13,485 nucleotides of DNA from an uncultured Pseudoclavibacter sp. (lineage in GTDB: Bacteria > Actinomycetota > Actinomycetes > Actinomycetales > Microbacteriaceae). Below are positions 7,317-13,485 of the stretch, piece after piece. Under the pieces are notes generated by a model. It had not been told where the DNA came from. It worked only from the letters and a program-made list of their open reading frames with translations, and ran no database searches. The stretch covers positions 1 through 13,485 of the forward strand of contig CAMIMS010000051.1 in assembly GCA_946221025.1 (NCBI GenBank). The letters run 5' to 3'. A program made the position numbers and the translations under genes. Within the stretch, counting starts at the first letter, position 1, and each line of letters opens with the position of its first letter.

Positions 7317-8249
7317 ATGGTGTCGAGCGATATGGGAAGTACGCGCCCATACGAGAGCGAGTCGTGGCGGGATTCGGATGCGGTGAGCAGCCGTTCCCGC
7401 GATCACACGACGGATGAGCTCGACTTCCCAAACCAGCCGCGCACCCGCCCGATCAGTCTTGCGGCGACCACCCCGATTCCGGCATCGTCGAGCAGCGACT
7501 GGCTCGATGAGGCGTGGGAGAACGACCGCTACGTCGATGAAGGGCCGGCGACAACGCCCATCGAGACGAGCCCGGCGCCGCGCGCTGCGCGTCGATCCCG
7601 GGAGGCCCCCGCCGTGCCGACTCCACCGCGGCCCGTCGCCGACTACGCCGCACCGGCCGCGTCGGCAAGCGCGCACGCGGCCGCTCCCGCGGCAATGTAT
7701 CCGGTCGCCCCGGCAACGATCAGCCGCCCACCGGGCCCGGGCGGTGTTGCCCGGTTCATGTCGCTGCTGCTGTGCATCGCCTTCACCGTGACGAGCTTCG
7801 TCATGCTCTGGATGGGGTTCGCGCAAGCAATTACCGGGATGCAGCGAATGGCCGTCTCGGGCGAGCAGCAAGCCGCGGGCGGGTTCTCGGCACCGGTCAT
7901 ATCGATGCTCGGCTCGGCGCTCGCGGCGTTCCTCGCCTCGGTCACCGCCAGGCTCTCGGGACTTGGGCCCGGCATCGTCGGGCTCGTGCTCACTGTGGGC
8001 GGGCTTGTCGTGATGCTCGTGCCATCGCTGATCATCCCGCTCATCGCACCCCTCATCGGGGCACCCGACCTGCAGGGCGTGCCCGTCATCGGCGACATGG
8101 TGCAGCAGTTCGTCGACGGCACGGTGCAATCGCTCGCCGCGATGATCGCGTCGCTCGCGCTGCTGGTTGGTGCGCTGCTGCTCGGCACCGGCATCGCCTC
8201 GCACGGCGCGCGCCGAGCGGGCTGGCGACGCGGCGGCGGCCGCCGATAG
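7317..8249 (+). CDS. Membrane protein of unknown function, four predicted helices
   Basis: About 310 residues; family not recognised. Residues 1-145 look disordered: Ser/Asp-rich at first (SSDMGSTRPYESESWRDSD), with an acidic patch SDWLDEAWENDRYVDEG, then Pro/Ala-rich. Four hydrophobic segments follow at roughly 147-170 (FMSLLLCIAFTVTSFVMLWM), 192-215, 219-250 (a long one ending LIIPLIAPLI) and 273-295. The protein ends in a short Arg/Gly-rich tail (GARRAGWRRGGGRR), which by the positive-inside rule places the C-terminus in the cytoplasm and, with four helices, the N-terminus too. The start is ATG 7317 or the adjacent GTG 7320; Shine-Dalgarno spacing favours the GTG. It stands alone between divergent gnd and the rplY promoter, so context gives no functional hint. 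Confidence 0.75.
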   Translation: MVSSDMGSTRPYESESWRDSDAVSSRSRDHTTDELDFPNQPRTRPISLAATTPIPASSSSDWLDEAWENDRYVDEGPATTPIETSPAPRAARRSREAPAVPTPPRPVADYAAPAASASAHAAAPAAMYPVAPATISRPPGPGGVARFMSLLLCIAFTVTSFVMLWMGFAQAITGMQRMAVSGEQQAAGGFSAPVISMLGSALAAFLASVTARLSGLGPGIVGLVLTVGGLVVMLVPSLIIPLIAPLIGAPDLQGVPVIGDMVQQFVDGTVQSLAAMIASLALLVGALLLGTGIASHGARRAGWRRGGGRR

Positions 8250-8317
8250 GGAGGCAGCCGAGCCGGGTGCGCTCCCGCCGAGGAGGCGTCCGACCCGAGC
8301 GCCAGCCCCAGCGCGTA

Positions 8318-8346
8318 TTCACCTCATCCGGCCCGTCGGGTAGTCT
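8318..8346 (+). promoter_or_regulatory. rplY promoter
   Basis: TTCACC (8318-8323), a 17-base spacer and TAGTCT (8341-8346) make a good housekeeping-sigma promoter. Transcription would start near 8353, giving a leader of roughly 106 bases. The stretch 8250-8317 holds no gene and only weak inverted repeats. Confidence 0.65.
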
Positions 8347-8367
8347 TGTCGGCTGAACTTCGGCGAG

Positions 8368-8454
8368 GGGCGCACCGTGCGCCCGTGATCGACGCGGTAC
8401 CGGTGGCGAGGGCCTTCCTCTTCTCCTGCGAGCGATCGAGTCGAGGAGGAGGAA
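8368..8454 (+). promoter_or_regulatory. Structured rplY leader with sequestered ribosome binding site
   Basis: The first hairpin is GGGCGC (8368-8373) with GCGCCC (8379-8384). The second pairs TTCCTC (8415-8420) with GAGGAA (8449-8454), and CTCCT (8423-8427) with AGGAG (8444-8448), leaving a two-base bulge and a 16-base loop. The second stem buries the whole AGGAGGAGGA Shine-Dalgarno of rplY, whose ATG is at 8459. Regulation of L25 translation by this fold is inference. Confidence 0.45.
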
Positions 8455-8458
8455 CCAC

Positions 8459-9244
8459 ATGTCAGATAACCAGCTCAATGTCACCGAGCGCACCAGCTTC
8501 GGTAAGGGATCGGCGCGCAAGCTTCGCGCCGCCGGTTTCATTCCGGCCGTCGTCTACGGCCACGGCTCGGAGCCGCGTCACCTCGCGCTTCCTGGCCACG
8601 AGACGATGCTCATCGTTCGTCAGGCCAACGCCGTTCTCGAGCTGCAGGTCGAGGGCGGCGACGAGATTCTCGCGCTCGTGAAGGACGTGCAGCGCGACCC
8701 GGTGCGTCAGATCATCGAGCACGTTGACCTCATCATCGTTCGCCGCGGTGAGCGCGTCGAGGTCGATGTTCCGGTCATCATCGAGGGTGAGCCGGCCGAC
8801 AACATGCTCGCGATGCAGGACGCCACGACGCTGCTCGTCTCGGCCGACGCGCTCAAGATTCCCGAGAGCATCACCGTCTCGGTCGAGGGCCTCGAAGAGG
8901 GCACCGTGGTCATGCAGACCGATGTCGCGCTCCCCGAGGGCGTGCAGCTTGTCGACGAAGAGGCCGAGCTCGTGGTCGTGTCGATCTCCGCTCCGGTCGA
9001 GCAGGACCTCGGCGACGAGCCTGAGGCCGAGGGCGAAGAAGGCGAAGCCGGCGAGACCGCTGAGGGCGAAGCCGAGGGCGGCGACGCCGAGGGCGACTCG
9101 GAGGGCGAGGGGTCCCGCCTGTTCGAGCGCTCGAACGCAACGAACAGCCGGGCGGAACGCGATTCAGGTCGCGTTCCGCCCGGCTTTCGTTCGGGATGCG
9201 GTTCGGTAGGCCGCAATCGCCAAGGCCGAACCGCATCCGCGTGA
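8459..9244 (+). CDS. rplY: Large-subunit ribosomal protein L25/TL5 (general stress protein CTC)
   Basis: 5S-rRNA-binding protein of the 50S subunit. Residues 1-95 are the L25 domain (RTSFGKGSARKLRAAGFIPA, VVYG, VKDVQRDPVRQIIEHVDL), and about 100-185 are the TL5/CTC beta domain (VDVPVIIEGEP, LEEGTVVMQTDVALPEGV). A low-complexity Glu/Gly/Ala tail (187-218), encoded by GAGGGCGA-like repeats, follows. The frame then continues for 43 residues of unrelated, Arg/Ser-rich composition (SRLFERSNATNSRAERDSG...) that spans the intrinsic terminator at 9146-9185. Relatives, from memory, end at about 200-220 residues, so the last part is probably not conserved protein. Either the true stop was lost (mutation or sequencing error) or the message is non-stop. 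The ATG at 8459 has a strong AGGAGGAGG element. The pth gene that often follows rplY is not here. Confidence 0.9.
   Translation: MSDNQLNVTERTSFGKGSARKLRAAGFIPAVVYGHGSEPRHLALPGHETMLIVRQANAVLELQVEGGDEILALVKDVQRDPVRQIIEHVDLIIVRRGERVEVDVPVIIEGEPADNMLAMQDATTLLVSADALKIPESITVSVEGLEEGTVVMQTDVALPEGVQLVDEEAELVVVSISAPVEQDLGDEPEAEGEEGEAGETAEGEAEGGDAEGDSEGEGSRLFERSNATNSRAERDSGRVPPGFRSGCGSVGRNRQGRTASA
9121..9136. repeat. 16-bp perfect palindrome at the end of rplY
   Basis: GTTCGAGCGCTCGAAC is fully self-complementary. It lies between the end of the acidic tail and the terminator. Function is unknown; it may be part of the 3'-end structure. Confidence 0.4.
9146..9185 (+). terminator. Intrinsic terminator of rplY (inside the annotated frame)
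   Basis: AGCCGGGCGGAACGCG (9146-9161) pairs perfectly with CGCGTTCCGCCCGGCT (9170-9185), plus one further A-T pair in the loop, followed by a weak T-tract (the final T with TTCGTT). A 16-17-bp GC-rich stem in this position is strong evidence of an intrinsic terminator. It is symmetrical and may also serve the opposite strand. Confidence 0.85.
9194..9238 (-). terminator. Second hairpin in the convergent junction, probable dhaM-side terminator
   Basis: GGATGCGGTTCGG (9194-9206) and CCGAACCGCATCC (9226-9238) form a perfect 13-bp stem with a 19-base loop. On the - strand it begins seven bases after the dhaM stop. There is no clear T-run, so it may act together with the 9146-9185 hairpin. Confidence 0.5.
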
Positions 9245-11737
9245 TCAGGCTGCGCTCGAAAGCACCTTCTGCGCAGCTGCCCGCGCCTCATCCGGTGACG
9301 AGGTAGCGGTGGCCGCCGTCGCGGCGCGCTGACACTGTTCGAGCGTGACCGCCGAGACCGCCTGGCGCACCGCGTGCAGGGCGCGGGGCGTCATCGAGAG
9401 GCTGTTCACGCCGAGACCCACGAGCACCGGCGCGAGCAGGGGATCGGATGCGGCCTCACCGCACACGCCCATGGGCTTTCCGTTCGCGCCCCGCCCGATC
9501 TCACCGATCAGGCGAAGCAGCGCCGGCTGCCACGGGTCGGTGAGTGCCGCAAGCGCCGCCGATTGCCGGTCGGCGGCCATCGTGTACTGCGCGAGATCGT
9601 TCGTGCCAAGGCTCACGAAGTCGATCACCTCGAACACTTCGGCCGTCATGAGCGCGATAGATGGGGTCTCCACCATCACGCCGACAGTGCGAAGCCCCGC
9701 ATCGCGCGCCATCCGCTCGAACTCGGCCGCCTCCTGGACGGTCGAGATCATCGGGGCCATCACCCACGGATCGGCGCTCGTCTCGCTGGCAGCGTCGGCG
9801 ATCGCCTGCAGCTGGGTGCGCAGAATCTCCGGCGCGAACGACGCGGTGCGAAAGCCCCGCTCACCGAGCGCCGGGTTTTCTTCGTCACGCGCCGGGATGA
9901 AGGTGAGCGGCTTGTCGGAGCCCGCGTCGAGCGTGCGCACGACGACCTTCTGGCCGGGGAACGCCTCGAACACCTGCCGGTAGCTCGTGCGCAACTCGTC
10001 GGCCGTCGGTGCTTCTGCGCGCGAGAGGAAATCGAACTCCGTGCGGTAAAGGCCAATGCCCTCCGCGCCGTTGTCGGCCGCTCCGCGCACATCCTTCACG
10101 CCGCCGATATTCGCGAGCAGCTGCACCCGGTGACCGTCGCTCGTCGCGCCCGGGCCTGCGTTCTCGCTCACCTCGGCGCGCTCTTCGGGCGCCGTGCGGG
10201 CGCCCTGTGCGACCTCATCCGTCGGGTTCGCGACCACCTCGCCCGTTGCACCGTCGATCAGCACCCGCTCGCCATCGGTGACGTCCGAAGCGAGGGGCGC
10301 CGCGACGACGGCGGGAATGCCGAGCGCTCTGGCGAGAATCGCCGTGTGCGAGGTCGGGCCGCCGCCCTCGGTGAGAATGCCGAGGCACACGCTCGGGTCG
10401 ATGCCGGCGGTGTCGACCGGTGCGAGGTCGTGCGCCACCAGGATGAACGGCTCGTCGCGCTCGGGAACCCCCGGCACGTCGACGCCCTCCAGCTCGGCCA
10501 CGATGCGCGAGCGCACATCGGCCACATCCGTCGCGCGGGCCGCGAGCGCACCGCCCGCTTCGGTGAACTGCGCGGCAATGCCCGTGAGGGTCTGCCACAC
10601 AGCGGCGGATGCGCTCATGCCGTCGGAGCGGATGAGGCCCTCTGCCTGCTGCACCATCTCGGGATCGCTCGCAAGCGCTGCGGTTGCCCGAAGCACATCC
10701 GCGGCCTCACCCGTGCTCGCATCGGCACGGGCAGCAAGCCCGTTCGACACCGCGTCGACAGCGGCGCGCAGACGTGCCGCTTCTTCGTCACGAGCGGACT
10801 CGTCGGCGATGCGCGCGGTGCTGTCGGGCGCTTCGAGCGGCGGGCGCATGCGCACCGCCTCGCCCACAACGCGACCGGCGCTCACGCCGAGCCCGCCCCG
10901 GGCGGGCGTGACACCCTCGACCTCGCTACCCGCGTTCGGTGCCGGTGCGCTCGGCTGCGCATCGGAAACGCTCGGGTCGGCGGCGTCTGCCGCCTCGTCG
11001 CCCGTTTCACCGAATCCGGATGCGATGAGCTCCGCGACCGCAGCCACGGCCTCGTTCGCGTCGGTGCCGGATGCGCGGATCTCGACTTCATCCCCGGCTC
11101 GGGTGCCAAGCCCCGCGAGCCCGAGCGGGCTCGACGCGGAGGCATCCCGGTCGCCGATGCCGATGCGCACCTGCGCGTCGAACGTCGAAACGCGCTCGGC
11201 CACCGCCGCGGCGGGCCGGGCGTGCAGGCCGTTCGGGTTCACGATGCGCGCCGTCGCAGTGACGTCTGCATCCGACCCGGTGCTCCCCGCATATTGCGCG
11301 GGCGAGCCGCCCTCGCCGCTATCGCTGGCAGCATCGCCGCCAAGCTGCGACACCTTCGGCTCGAGCGCGGTTGAGGCAGCACGCGCGACGGCGTCAATAT
11401 CGCCGCCACCGACCGACTCGACGGCCGCGGCCATGAGCCCCTCGACGAAGGGCGCCGGCACGATGCGAACATCCATATCGGGGTCGGGCAGGAACTCGAG
11501 CGCCGTCTCCGACGACAAGATCGCTGAGCCGAGATCGGTCACCACCACGACACCGTTACCGGATGCGACCTCGTCGATCGCCTGGACGATCGCCATCGCG
11601 TCGGTCCCGAACTCCCCGTCAGCGGTGCCCGCGGCGACCGCGATGGGCGGTTTGGTGCCCGGCGTCATCTGCGAGGCGAGCGCGACCGCTGCGTTCGCGA
11701 GCTCGAGACTGTGCGAGACCGCGACGATGCCGATCAC
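9245..11737 (-). CDS. dhaM: DhaM-HPr-Enzyme I fusion: PTS phosphorelay for dihydroxyacetone kinase
   Basis: Multiphosphoryl-transfer protein of 830 residues that passes phosphate from PEP to the ADP held by DhaL. The EIIA-mannose-type DhaM domain (1-125) begins MIGIVAVSHS with the active His9. After a Gly/Ser linker, HPr (about 160-243) shows NPNGLHARPAAAV with His172. After a second Ala/Pro linker, Enzyme I (about 275-815) has GGGPTSHTAILARALGIPA with His464. Its full PEP-binding half includes GIGLYRTEFDFL, VVVRTLDAGSDKPL, METP-type VETPSIAL, SLGTNDLAQYT and GVCGEAASDP with Cys759. E. coli DhaM is much shorter and lacks the EI C-terminal half, so this version looks autonomous. The GTG start (11735-11737) overlaps the dhaL stop as GTGA. 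Its stop abuts the rplY frame's stop with no gap (TGATCA). Confidence 0.95.
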   Translation of the reverse strand: MIGIVAVSHSLELANAAVALASQMTPGTKPPIAVAAGTADGEFGTDAMAIVQAIDEVASGNGVVVVTDLGSAILSSETALEFLPDPDMDVRIVPAPFVEGLMAAAVESVGGGDIDAVARAASTALEPKVSQLGGDAASDSGEGGSPAQYAGSTGSDADVTATARIVNPNGLHARPAAAVAERVSTFDAQVRIGIGDRDASASSPLGLAGLGTRAGDEVEIRASGTDANEAVAAVAELIASGFGETGDEAADAADPSVSDAQPSAPAPNAGSEVEGVTPARGGLGVSAGRVVGEAVRMRPPLEAPDSTARIADESARDEEAARLRAAVDAVSNGLAARADASTGEAADVLRATAALASDPEMVQQAEGLIRSDGMSASAAVWQTLTGIAAQFTEAGGALAARATDVADVRSRIVAELEGVDVPGVPERDEPFILVAHDLAPVDTAGIDPSVCLGILTEGGGPTSHTAILARALGIPAVVAAPLASDVTDGERVLIDGATGEVVANPTDEVAQGARTAPEERAEVSENAGPGATSDGHRVQLLANIGGVKDVRGAADNGAEGIGLYRTEFDFLSRAEAPTADELRTSYRQVFEAFPGQKVVVRTLDAGSDKPLTFIPARDEENPALGERGFRTASFAPEILRTQLQAIADAASETSADPWVMAPMISTVQEAAEFERMARDAGLRTVGVMVETPSIALMTAEVFEVIDFVSLGTNDLAQYTMAADRQSAALAALTDPWQPALLRLIGEIGRGANGKPMGVCGEAASDPLLAPVLVGLGVNSLSMTPRALHAVRQAVSAVTLEQCQRAATAATATSSPDEARAAAQKVLSSAA

Positions 11738-12375
11738 GCGGCGGCCTTGAGCTCGTCGGCGAGCGCCCGCACGAGCAGGGCCGTCGATGCGGCGCCCGGG
11801 TCGAGGTGCCCGAGGGCACGCTCACCCAGGTAGCTCGCGCGACCCTTCTTCGCGACGAGCTCCTTCGTCGCATCGCGTCCGGCATCGGCCGCATCCGCAG
11901 CCTTCGCGATCGCGTCGGCGGCGTCATCGCCCGACGCGGCCGCCTCGTCGAGGGCCTTCAGCGCCGGCTCCCACGCATCGAGCATGGTCTTATCGCCCGG
12001 TTCGGCCTTGCCGCGCGCCACAACGCCCTCGTAACCGGCGCGAAGCGCCTTCGCGAGGCCCGCGACGTCGAGCGAATCGGCATCGCCCGCGTCCTGTCCG
12101 AGGCGCATGAAGAACGTGCCGAACAGCGGCCCCGATGCGCCACCGACGGTGCTCACGAGCGTCATGCCCACGGTCTTGCCGAACTCGCCGATCGTTGCCG
12201 GCGGGGTTTGCGCGAGCTTGTCGGATGCGGCCTTCGTGCCGCGGGTCATATTGCCGCCGTGGTCGGCGTCACCGATCGCGGCATCGAGGTCGGTGAGGTA
12301 CTCGCGGTTTTCGGCGATCACCTCGGCCGAGCGCTGAATCCAGCGGATGAGAACGTCAACGTCAATCTGCGCCAC
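11734..12375 (-). CDS. dhaL: PTS-dependent dihydroxyacetone kinase, ADP-binding subunit DhaL
   Basis: Carries tightly bound ADP that DhaM rephosphorylates; the resulting ATP phosphorylates dihydroxyacetone on DhaK. From the chosen GTG the protein has 213 residues, against 210 for E. coli DhaL. The Mg/ADP site LTDLDAAIGDADHGGNM has Asp31, Asp36 and Asp38, one residue offset from E. coli. GGASGPLFGTFF, RGKAEPGDKTMLDAW and GRASYLGERALGHLDPGA also match. The GTG at 12375-12373 lies two bases after the dhaK stop. An in-frame ATG at 12423 would add 16 unlike residues and overlap dhaK, so it was rejected. Coupled translation with both neighbours is likely. Confidence 0.95.
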   Translation of the reverse strand: MAQIDVDVLIRWIQRSAEVIAENREYLTDLDAAIGDADHGGNMTRGTKAASDKLAQTPPATIGEFGKTVGMTLVSTVGGASGPLFGTFFMRLGQDAGDADSLDVAGLAKALRAGYEGVVARGKAEPGDKTMLDAWEPALKALDEAAASGDDAADAIAKAADAADAGRDATKELVAKKGRASYLGERALGHLDPGAASTALLVRALADELKAAA

Positions 12376-12377
12376 GA

Positions 12378-13373
12378 CTACGCACCCCAGTTCAGCGCCG
12401 GCGTGTGCACGGGCGCATCCCACAGCTCGAGCAGCTGCTCATCGGCCTTGAGCAGCGTCAGCGAGCAGCCGGCCATCTCGAGCGAGGTGATGTAGTTGCC
12501 GACGAGGTTGCGCTCGATGGTGATGCCGCGCTCGTCAAGCAGCGCCGCGACTTCGCCGTACATGAGGTGCAGCTCCATCAGCGGTGTTCCGCCCATGCCG
12601 TTGAGCATGGCGATGACCGGGGCGCCGGTGAAGTCGAGGTCGGCGGTGATGGCGTCGACCAGGCGCTTCGCGATGTCTCGCGCCGACTCGACCGGTACAC
12701 GCTCGCGGCCCGGCTCACCGTGAATGCCGATACCGATCTCCATCTCGTTCTCGCCGAGCTCGAACGTCGGCTTGCCGTTGGCGGGAACCGTGCAGCTGGT
12801 GAGCGCGACGCCCATCGATCGGCCGGATGCGTTCACCCGCTCGGCAATCTCTTTCACTTCGGCGAGGCTCTTGCCCGCTTCGGCAGCGGCACCGGCGATC
12901 TTCTCCACGAGCACCGTGAGGCCAACGCCGCGGCGGCCGGCGGTGAACAGCGAATCTTGCACGGCAACGTCGTCGTCGATCACGACCGCTTCGACGTTCG
13001 CGCCCTCGCCGGCGGCGAGCTCTGCGGCCATCTCGAAGTTCATCACGTCGCCCGTGTAGTTCTTCACGATGTGCAGTACGCCGGCACCGGAATCGACAGC
13101 CTGGGTTGCGGCGAGAATCTGGTCGGGGGTGGGGGAGGTGAACACCTCACCGGCGACCGCCGCGTCGAGCATGCCCCGGCCGACGTACCCACCGTGCAGC
13201 GGCTCGTGCCCGGAGCCCCCACCGGAAACGATCGCGACCTTGCCCTGAACCGGTGCATCGCCTCGCAGCACGACGCGATTGTCGAGATCAACGCGCAGTT
13301 CCGGATGCGCGGCGGCCACGCCCTTCAGCGAGTCGCGCAGAACGTCGTCGACACCGTTCATGAACTTCTTCAT
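12378..13373 (-). CDS. dhaK: PTS-dependent dihydroxyacetone kinase, substrate-binding subunit DhaK
   Basis: Binds dihydroxyacetone covalently as a hemiaminal and presents it to DhaL-ATP, giving dihydroxyacetone phosphate for glycolysis. The 331 residues are somewhat fewer than E. coli's 356, with a short C-terminus (HTPALNWGA). The substrate-site residues fall at the same numbers as in E. coli: His56 in GGGSGHEPL, Lys104 and Asp109 in VKNYTGDVMNF, and the covalent His218 in GIGIHGEPG. The start MKKFMNGVDD at 13373 is set by AAGGAGGAG (13389-13381) seven bases upstream; an in-frame ATG at 13433 would place that element inside the gene. It is the first gene of the dhaK-dhaL-dhaM operon. Confidence 0.96.
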   Translation of the reverse strand: MKKFMNGVDDVLRDSLKGVAAAHPELRVDLDNRVVLRGDAPVQGKVAIVSGGGSGHEPLHGGYVGRGMLDAAVAGEVFTSPTPDQILAATQAVDSGAGVLHIVKNYTGDVMNFEMAAELAAGEGANVEAVVIDDDVAVQDSLFTAGRRGVGLTVLVEKIAGAAAEAGKSLAEVKEIAERVNASGRSMGVALTSCTVPANGKPTFELGENEMEIGIGIHGEPGRERVPVESARDIAKRLVDAITADLDFTGAPVIAMLNGMGGTPLMELHLMYGEVAALLDERGITIERNLVGNYITSLEMAGCSLTLLKADEQLLELWDAPVHTPALNWGA

Positions 13374-13380
13374 GCGAGTA

Positions 13381-13389
13381 CTCCTCCTT
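13381..13389 (-). promoter_or_regulatory. Ribosome binding site deciding the dhaK start
   Basis: On the - strand AAGGAGGAG lies seven bases before the ATG at 13373, an optimal distance. Confidence 0.8.
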
Positions 13390-13437
13390 GAGTCACCTGT
13401 TCGTCGGCGTTGCTCGCCTGACGTTCCAGGCACTCCA

Positions 13438-13470
13438 ATTCTACGAACCCACCACCGACACGGCGGTGGG
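13438..13470 (-). promoter_or_regulatory. dha operon promoter region with candidate operator
   Basis: On the - strand TAGAAT (13443-13438) is a good -10 box, giving a leader of about 60 bases. Immediately upstream lies a 9-bp inverted repeat, CCCACCACC (13448-13456) and GGCGGTGGG (13462-13470), with a 5-base spacer and one mismatch that is a G-T pair on the - strand. It occupies the spacer/-35 zone where no -35 consensus is visible, so an activator or repressor site is plausible. The small stretch 13471-13485 shows nothing else. Confidence 0.4.
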
Positions 13471-13485
13471 AGAGAGGCCCCGGAG

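Noticed and set aside
9121..9136. SOS/LexA box look-alike GTTCGAGCGCTCGAAC
   Set aside because: The actinobacterial LexA site has GAAC-N4-GTTC half-sites; here they are in the inverted order (GTTC...GAAC) and lie at a gene's 3' end, not at a promoter.
9374..11374. 666-codon open frame on the + strand opposite dhaM, with a further long one at 10194-11750
   Set aside because: High-G+C coding DNA leaves long antisense frames open. The translations are Arg/Ala/His-rich with no recognisable domain, while the opposite strand encodes a complete conserved enzyme.
12376..12423. ATG at 12423 as dhaL start
   Set aside because: The first 16 residues are unlike DhaL and overlap dhaK. The GTG at 12375 gives the family length and sits two bases after the dhaK stop.
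13374..13433. ATG at 13433 as dhaK start
   Set aside because: The strong AAGGAGGAG is inside that extension, and the downstream start puts active-site residues at the same numbers as E. coli DhaK.

Overview
The window is high-G+C DNA (about two-thirds G+C by eye) from an actinobacterium, most likely of the Microbacteriaceae. This rests on codon use, the glmU-prs pair, a MetF with a lineage-type insertion, an L25/CTC protein with an acidic tail, TANNNT-type -10 boxes, and a very frequent GGATGCG/CGCATCC word. No mobile gene, phage gene, CRISPR array, rRNA or tRNA was seen. Nearly every gene is a recognisable housekeeping or central-metabolism gene; only one small membrane protein is of unknown function.

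Layout: (1) 1-1780, + strand: the 3' part of glmU (cell-wall precursor UDP-GlcNAc synthesis, cut by the window edge), overlapping prs (PRPP synthase) by 4 bases. (2) 1781-2004: a gap with a strong inverted repeat after prs and a candidate promoter/operator for metF. (3) 2005-5391, + strand: metF-metE, which supply the methyl group and perform the cobalamin-independent last step of methionine synthesis. (4) 5392-5623: a convergent gap holding two related 51-bp palindromes, the most unusual non-coding structure here. (5) 5624-7177, - strand: gnd (6-phosphogluconate dehydrogenase). (6) 7317-8249, + strand: a four-helix membrane protein of unknown function, divergent from gnd. (7) 8341-9244, + strand: a good promoter, a structured leader and rplY (ribosomal protein L25). 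Its reading frame runs through its own intrinsic terminator. (8) 9245-13373, - strand: the dhaK-dhaL-dhaM operon, in transcription order from right to left. It encodes PEP-dependent dihydroxyacetone phosphorylation, and DhaM is fused to HPr and a complete Enzyme I.

How the parts work together: Gnd feeds ribulose-5-phosphate, and so ribose-5-phosphate, towards Prs. MetF and MetE form one methyl-transfer module. DhaK/L/M appear to be a self-contained phosphorelay from PEP to dihydroxyacetone. No wholly new system is evident. The points most worth following up are the twin palindromes with compensatory arm changes, the non-stop rplY message with its sequestered ribosome binding site, the single-polypeptide PTS relay, and the over-represented, strand-skewed GGATGCG word.
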